Assembly: GCA_038065435.1 (NCBI GenBank)
Contig: JBBTQZ010000011.1
Span: 1-9,958, forward strand
Reading direction: 5' to 3'
Length of the DNA: 9,958 nt
Source of the DNA: JBBTQZ01 sp038065435
Lineage (GTDB): Bacteria > Patescibacteriota > Minisyncoccia > Phycocordibacterales > WO2-35-19
Under the pieces are notes generated by a model, which was not told the DNA's origin, searched no databases, and saw only the letters and a list, made by a program, of their open reading frames with translations. Shown here one piece after another: positions 5,566 through 9,958 of the stretch. Numbering within the stretch: position 1 is the stretch's first letter; each line of letters begins with the position of its first letter. The translations under genes were made by a program, and so were the position numbers.

Positions 5566-7209
5566 TTATTTAATATTTTTATTTAGTAATTGATCTATTT
5601 TTTTTGATATTCTCTCTACCTCTTTCTTCATATTCTCTTTTTTATCTTTGTTTGGATCATCCATTTCCCTTGTCTTTTGACGGAGCTTATCTTTGAGGAT
5701 TTTGAGCTCTATCCTTTCCAATATTTCTCCACTATCCCCTCCCCAAATTTCAGCTTGAAAGATAAGAGCCTCTTTCTCCCCCTCAAATGTTTTTAGTAAA
5801 TCCATAACCTCTTTTTCTCCGCACAATTCTTGCCATTTATTTAAAATATCCTTATCTTTTTTTGCAAAAACCATGCCCGCAAGTATTTTTTCTGGAGAAG
5901 AAATTTCTGTTCTTATATTTTTTTGTTCTGATCCTACTTGTTGTTTGTTGAAAACAGTTATTTCTTTCAGGACTGCCTCCTCGTTTACTCCTAATTTATT
6001 GGCTATCATATGTACATAATGCGACCTCTCTATCTCGCTTTTTATGTATTTAAAATATGGTAATATAGTCTCCTCTACTTTTTTCATAAAGGCTACACCT
6101 TTTTTATCTTTAGGTATCTTGGATAGAGCAAAGTCTATCAGATGCCGTGCTTCTCTTAAGCACTTTTTCCAATGCTGGGGGTCTTTGAGAACCATAGAAG
6201 CCGGATCTTCATTCTCCGGCATCTCCGCTATCTTCACCTCCATATTCAAAGATAATGCTAGTTCACCAGCTCTTTCGGCGGCTTTTTGCCCCGCCTTATC
6301 GGAGTCGTAGCCTATTATTATACGATTGGTCAGCTTCTTTATCTTTTGCAAATGATCCGAGGTCAGCGCTGTTCCCGAAGAAGCTACAGTGTTTGGCACT
6401 TGAGCTAGGTGGGACATAAGCAGATCCATCTGGCCCTCTACTAGCACAGCATAATCCAATTTACGGATAGCCTCCTTTGCTATGTGCCATCCGTACAGCA
6501 CGTTGCTTTTGTGAAAAATGGGAGTTTCTGGTGAGTTGAGATATTTTGGAGCGCCCGCTTTTTCTGTTACTATGCGTCCAGAGAAAGCTATCACCTTATT
6601 ACCAGCATCAAATATAGGGAAGATTATTCTGTCTCTAAAGGTGTCATAATACTTAGGAGACTTCTCTTTTATAACACCAGCAAGCAACAGATTTTCTTTG
6701 GTAAACCCCTTACTTATGAGTGTGTCAAAGAGATCGCGCCATTCATCCTTGGCTAATCCGAGCCTCCATTTTTTGATCATGTTTTTAGTAAGACCTCTTT
6801 TTTGTAAATAAGCATTTGCCTTGCTATCTTTCTCTAGATTTTTCTCAAATATATCGCAAGATCTCTCCATTATTTCATAAAGTTTTTCTTTTGTGTTTCT
6901 GGTTTCGTTGCTGTTTGAATCCTCTGTATATTTTGGTAGTTCTATACCGGCTTTATCCGCAAGCAAGCTGAGCGTTTCTTTGAAATCTATACCCTCGTAC
7001 TTTTCTACAAAAGTGAACATGTCACCCTTTTCGCCACAGCCGAAACAATAGAAACTTTGTCTAGATGCAGACACGAAAAATGAAGGAGTCTTTTCATTGT
7101 GGAATGGGCATTTGGCTTTATAGTTGATACCCGCTTTTTCCACTTTTATATAACTTCCTATTATATCTACTATATTTAACTTATCTTTTATTTGTTCTAC
7201 AGAATTCAT
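5566..7209 (-). CDS. dnaG: DNA primase DnaG
   Basis: DnaG makes the short RNA primers for lagging-strand and initial leading-strand DNA synthesis at the replication fork. The 547-residue product starts with a CHC2 zinc-binding domain with ligands C34, H37, C55 and C58. The catalytic core follows at about 110-420, including PKYLNSPET (221-229), which is typical of the N-terminal lobe. Its Toprim part has VEGQMD (E258, D262), GYDSDKAG (D302, D304) and NEDP (D335). The usual Tyr of VEGYMD is Gln here. The C-terminal region (about 435-547) is charged, predicted helical and poorly conserved, as expected for the DnaB-binding domain. Length is slightly below the 581 residues of E. coli DnaG. The ATG at 7209 begins 8 bases after the rpoC stop and has no Shine-Dalgarno sequence; a tandem 9-base repeat fills the junction. 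The pairing with rpoD downstream is the classic bacterial order. Confidence 0.97.
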   Translation of the reverse strand: MNSVEQIKDKLNIVDIIGSYIKVEKAGINYKAKCPFHNEKTPSFFVSASRQSFYCFGCGEKGDMFTFVEKYEGIDFKETLSLLADKAGIELPKYTEDSNSNETRNTKEKLYEIMERSCDIFEKNLEKDSKANAYLQKRGLTKNMIKKWRLGLAKDEWRDLFDTLISKGFTKENLLLAGVIKEKSPKYYDTFRDRIIFPIFDAGNKVIAFSGRIVTEKAGAPKYLNSPETPIFHKSNVLYGWHIAKEAIRKLDYAVLVEGQMDLLMSHLAQVPNTVASSGTALTSDHLQKIKKLTNRIIIGYDSDKAGQKAAERAGELALSLNMEVKIAEMPENEDPASMVLKDPQHWKKCLREARHLIDFALSKIPKDKKGVAFMKKVEETILPYFKYIKSEIERSHYVHMIANKLGVNEEAVLKEITVFNKQQVGSEQKNIRTEISSPEKILAGMVFAKKDKDILNKWQELCGEKEVMDLLKTFEGEKEALIFQAEIWGGDSGEILERIELKILKDKLRQKTREMDDPNKDKKENMKKEVERISKKIDQLLNKNIK

Positions 7210-7227
7210 TATTGCAATTATTGCAAT
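7210..7227 (-). repeat. Tandem 9-bp repeat of a palindromic octamer at the rpoC/dnaG junction
   Basis: On the minus strand ATTGCAATA occurs twice in direct succession, immediately followed by the dnaG ATG. The first copy holds the last rpoC bases and part of its TAA stop. ATTGCAAT is its own reverse complement, so the pair could fold into a weak 6-bp stem with a 5-base loop. The duplication also creates TGCAATAAT (7217-7225), an imperfect extended -10 box ending 7 bases before the dnaG ATG. The repeat is certain; any function is a guess. Confidence 0.75.
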
Positions 7228-9958
7228 CTTTCAATCATCTTTTGTTTTTCGCTTCCTGCAAAGCCGGTACCAGCTGGTATCAAACGGCCGAGGATAACGT
7301 TTTCTTTTAAGCCTGTCAGATGGTCAGATGTCCCCTTTAAGGCATTCTGTATAAGCATTCTGGTAGTGTGTTGGAAAGAAGCACTAGAAAGGAAACTCTG
7401 TCTGGAGAGAGAGACTTCGGTAATACCAAGAAGAAGTGATTCTGTTTTAGCTTCTTCCTTGCCTTCAGATTTTATCTTAGCGTTTACCTCTTGAAGATGG
7501 GATTTAGAAACTATATCTCCCCGAGACAATTCTGTATCTCCAGAATCTTTGATGCGCATTCTAGAGAACATCTGCCTGATGATCACCTCAATGTGTTTTC
7601 TAGAAACAGGTTCTCCCTGAAGTTCGTAAATCTTGGTGATTTCGTGAATTATGTAATTTTGAGTTTTCTCTTTACCTGCGTATTTGAATAGCTCATCTAG
7701 ATCTGCGGATCCATCTGTAAGCATGTCCCCCTTATTTACCTTATCGCCTACATTTACAAGGATGCTTCTGTGATAGTTTACAAGGTATTCGGTGTTTGTC
7801 TTTGTTTTTGATTTTTCTCCTTCGTCTGGAAGTATTATTATGATTTTTTCTTTACCATCAATTTTTATTTCACTCACCACTCCATCTATGTGGGAGATCA
7901 CCGCTGGGTTTTTGGGATTGCGGTTTTCAAACACTTCTTCCACTCTCGGTAATCCGCTTGTTATGTCGCCTCCGACTTGAGCTGCACCTCCAGCATGGAA
8001 TGTACGCATAGTGAGTTGGGTTCCTGGTTCACCGATCGCTTGAGCGGCTATAGTGCCTACAGCTTCACCTAGTTCTATTACTTTGTTTTTGCCAAGATCG
8101 GCGCCATAACAATGTACACATATGCTATCTAAGCTCTTACATGTGAGTGGAGAGCGTACCACTACGCTTTCTATGCCCGCATTTTCTATTATTTTGGCAT
8201 CGTCTCTAGTTATATAGTGGCTGCGTTTGAATATTGTTTCTCCCTCTTTATCTTTCAAATCTTCAGCTAAGAATCTACCTTTGGTTACCTTTGACATAGA
8301 AACCTCTATTCCAGAAGAAGCATATTTGCTTATGATTATCCCTTCTTTGGTACCACAATCATCCTCGCGTATCAGGGAATCTTGAGCTACATCAAAAAGT
8401 TTTCTTGTTAGATAACCAGCTTTGGCAGTATTGAGAGCCGTGTCTGTAAGGCCTTTTCTCGCACCGTGAGTAGTGATGAAATACTCTATTGGAGTGAGCC
8501 CCTCTTTGTTTGAAGATATGACGGGGAAGTCTATAGTTTCGCCTTTTGTGTTTACGATCAGGCCTTTCATACCAGCCATCTGGGTAAGTTGGCCCATAGA
8601 ACCTCTAGCTCCAGATTTCACCAAGTCAAAGACAGAGCCAGATTTGTCCAATGTTTCTTGCAACATTTTTTCTATTTCTTCTTTGACCGCCGTCCATACT
8701 TCTATATTTTTTATCCTTTTTTCACTATAAGAAAGAAGTCCAGAAGCATACTGATCTTCTATGATCGCTATTTTTGCTTTGGATCTATCTATAGCCGCAT
8801 ATTTATCTTTTGGCACCAGTATATCGCCTATGCCCCAGGTCACTCCGGATACAGTAGCGTATTTGAAGCCGAATTCTTTTATTTTATCCATGATGCTCGG
8901 TATAGCTTCTGCACCGTATTGCTGTATCAGATCATCCACCAACCCCTTCATTTTCTTGTTGTCTATTTCATAATTTAAGTACGGGTAATCTTTTGGAAGA
9001 ACACTATTAAACAATAGTCTGCCTATACTGGTCTCAAATATTTTGCCTTCAAACTTTGCATATTTGGGTGAATCTGTACCGAGCACTTTGATCTTTGCTC
9101 TAAAGCTTGCCAAGTCAAAATCATACGCTGTTATGGCTTCGTTGGGAGACGAGAATATCATGCCTTCCCCTTTTTCTCCAGATACTTCTTTGGTCATCCA
9201 GAAACAGCCAAGTATGATGTCAAGTGGTTTATTGGATATAGTCGGGTCACCACTTCCTGGTTTGAGTATATTTTTATCTGACGCCATTATAAACTCTGCT
9301 TCCAGTTGAGCTTCATCGGAAAGAGGGACATGCACTGCCATCTGGTCGCCATCGAAGTCTGCGTTGAAAGCATTACAAACAAGGGGGTGGACTTGGATAG
9401 CGTTACCTTCTATCAGTACTGGTTTGAAAGCTTGTATGCCGAGGCGGTGCAAAGTAGGGGCTCGGTTTAAAAGCACGTATTTATTTTTGATAATATCATC
9501 CAATATCGCCCATACTTCTGGTATTTCTTCGTCTATCAGTCTGCCGGCACCACGCACATTGTAGGCTAGTTCTTGCCGCAGAAGCTCTGCTATAACGAAA
9601 GGTTTGAACAATTCAAGGGCCATATGTTTGGGCAGACCACATTGGTGAAGTTTCAATTCTGGTCCAACCACGATAACCGATCTTCCAGAATAATCCACTC
9701 TTTTTCCGAGAAGATTTTGTCTGAAAAGGCCTCTTTTACCTTTTAGATTGTCCGCCAGGCTTTTGAGCTCACGGGCTTTGGCAGTTTGAGAAAGAGCCTG
9801 CTCCTTATTGTTGTGTCTGATGGAGTTATCCAAAAGAGCATCTACCGCTTCTTGCAGAATCCTCTTTTCATTACGCAAAATAACATCTGGCGCTTTGATC
9901 TCGCGTAGCTTTTTGAGGCGATTATTTCTGTTGATCACTCTTCTGTAAAGATCGTTCA
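7218..9958 (-). CDS. rpoC: RNA polymerase beta' subunit RpoC (N-terminal part outside the window)
   Basis: This is the catalytic beta' subunit of RNA polymerase. The frame is open to the window edge, and the visible part starts with NDLYRRVINRNNRL in the clamp helices that bind sigma region 2. About 265 residues, including the N-terminal zinc ribbon, are therefore missing. Of 912 visible residues, 22-40 complete the coiled coil, about 45-66 form the rudder, GKRVDYSGRS is at 84-93, and NADFDGD (198-204) holds the three catalytic-magnesium aspartates. The bridge helix is at about 485-520, the second zinc site uses C534, C606, C613 and C616, and the trigger loop MRTFHAGGAA is at about 649-658. 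The trigger loop runs straight into GGDITSGLPRVEEVF, so the proteobacterial SI3 insertion is absent. The C-terminus (GLKENVILGRLIPAGTG) is complete. The GTG at 9936-9938 is an internal valine codon and not a start. rpoB would be expected upstream. Confidence 0.97.
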   Translation of the reverse strand, partial: NDLYRRVINRNNRLKKLREIKAPDVILRNEKRILQEAVDALLDNSIRHNNKEQALSQTAKARELKSLADNLKGKRGLFRQNLLGKRVDYSGRSVIVVGPELKLHQCGLPKHMALELFKPFVIAELLRQELAYNVRGAGRLIDEEIPEVWAILDDIIKNKYVLLNRAPTLHRLGIQAFKPVLIEGNAIQVHPLVCNAFNADFDGDQMAVHVPLSDEAQLEAEFIMASDKNILKPGSGDPTISNKPLDIILGCFWMTKEVSGEKGEGMIFSSPNEAITAYDFDLASFRAKIKVLGTDSPKYAKFEGKIFETSIGRLLFNSVLPKDYPYLNYEIDNKKMKGLVDDLIQQYGAEAIPSIMDKIKEFGFKYATVSGVTWGIGDILVPKDKYAAIDRSKAKIAIIEDQYASGLLSYSEKRIKNIEVWTAVKEEIEKMLQETLDKSGSVFDLVKSGARGSMGQLTQMAGMKGLIVNTKGETIDFPVISSNKEGLTPIEYFITTHGARKGLTDTALNTAKAGYLTRKLFDVAQDSLIREDDCGTKEGIIISKYASSGIEVSMSKVTKGRFLAEDLKDKEGETIFKRSHYITRDDAKIIENAGIESVVVRSPLTCKSLDSICVHCYGADLGKNKVIELGEAVGTIAAQAIGEPGTQLTMRTFHAGGAAQVGGDITSGLPRVEEVFENRNPKNPAVISHIDGVVSEIKIDGKEKIIIILPDEGEKSKTKTNTEYLVNYHRSILVNVGDKVNKGDMLTDGSADLDELFKYAGKEKTQNYIIHEITKIYELQGEPVSRKHIEVIIRQMFSRMRIKDSGDTELSRGDIVSKSHLQEVNAKIKSEGKEEAKTESLLLGITEVSLSRQSFLSSASFQHTTRMLIQNALKGTSDHLTGLKENVILGRLIPAGTGFAGSEKQKMIERLQ

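Noticed and set aside
8589..8978. Open frame of 129 codons antisense to rpoC
   Set aside because: The strongly conserved rpoC frame explains the sequence; the antisense product is Phe/Tyr/Ile-rich, as expected from complementing Lys/Glu/Asp-rich codons.
9936..9938. GTG as the start of rpoC
   Set aside because: It is the valine in NDLYRRVINRNN, deep inside the conserved beta' clamp helices; the gene continues past the window edge.

Overview
The window suggests a member of the Candidate Phyla Radiation (Patescibacteria), probably Parcubacteria-like. The grounds are recall of family style, not a search: a CPR-type UvrD helicase fused to a RecB-like nuclease, a membrane-anchored DsbA with an extra cysteine pair, a lysine-rich extension on the housekeeping sigma factor, a short DnaG with VEGQMD in the Toprim core, and almost no intergenic DNA. 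Only 111 bases lie between genes, about 1.1% of the window. TAA, TAG and TGA all act as stops and no gene needs UGA recoding, which argues against the recoded Gracilibacteria/Absconditabacteria groups.

Layout. The left 1.3 kb is on the plus strand: the 3' part of a DEDDy-type RNase H-fold exonuclease (YprB-like, start missing), then a membrane-anchored DsbA-like thiol oxidoreductase. From 1329 to the right edge everything is on the minus strand. In transcription order this is rpoC (first roughly 265 codons off the window), dnaG, rpoD and a UvrD/RecB-type helicase-nuclease. The dsbA-like gene and the helicase gene converge and overlap by 6 bp at their stop codons.

Function. The minus-strand block joins the catalytic subunit of RNA polymerase, the replication primase and the primary sigma factor in one tightly spaced run (gaps of 8 and 23 bases), followed by a DNA-repair enzyme. 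This extends the familiar dnaG-rpoD pairing of bacteria to the core polymerase subunit.

Most interesting signals. (1) The dsbA-like and uvrD-like genes each have an extended -10 box (TGnTAnAAT) ending exactly 6 bases before the ATG, which predicts leaderless mRNAs; none of the four visible starts has a convincing Shine-Dalgarno sequence. The sigma factor in the same window keeps the His and Glu that read the TG element. (2) A GC-rich inverted repeat is inserted in frame inside the nuclease domain of the helicase, and a diverged relative lies between rpoD and the helicase, over the helicase promoter. (3) The usual last iron-sulfur cysteine of the nuclease is missing, and a cysteine stands slightly upstream instead. 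I see no mobile element, CRISPR array, tRNA, rRNA or defence island. This is mainly a core-gene region.
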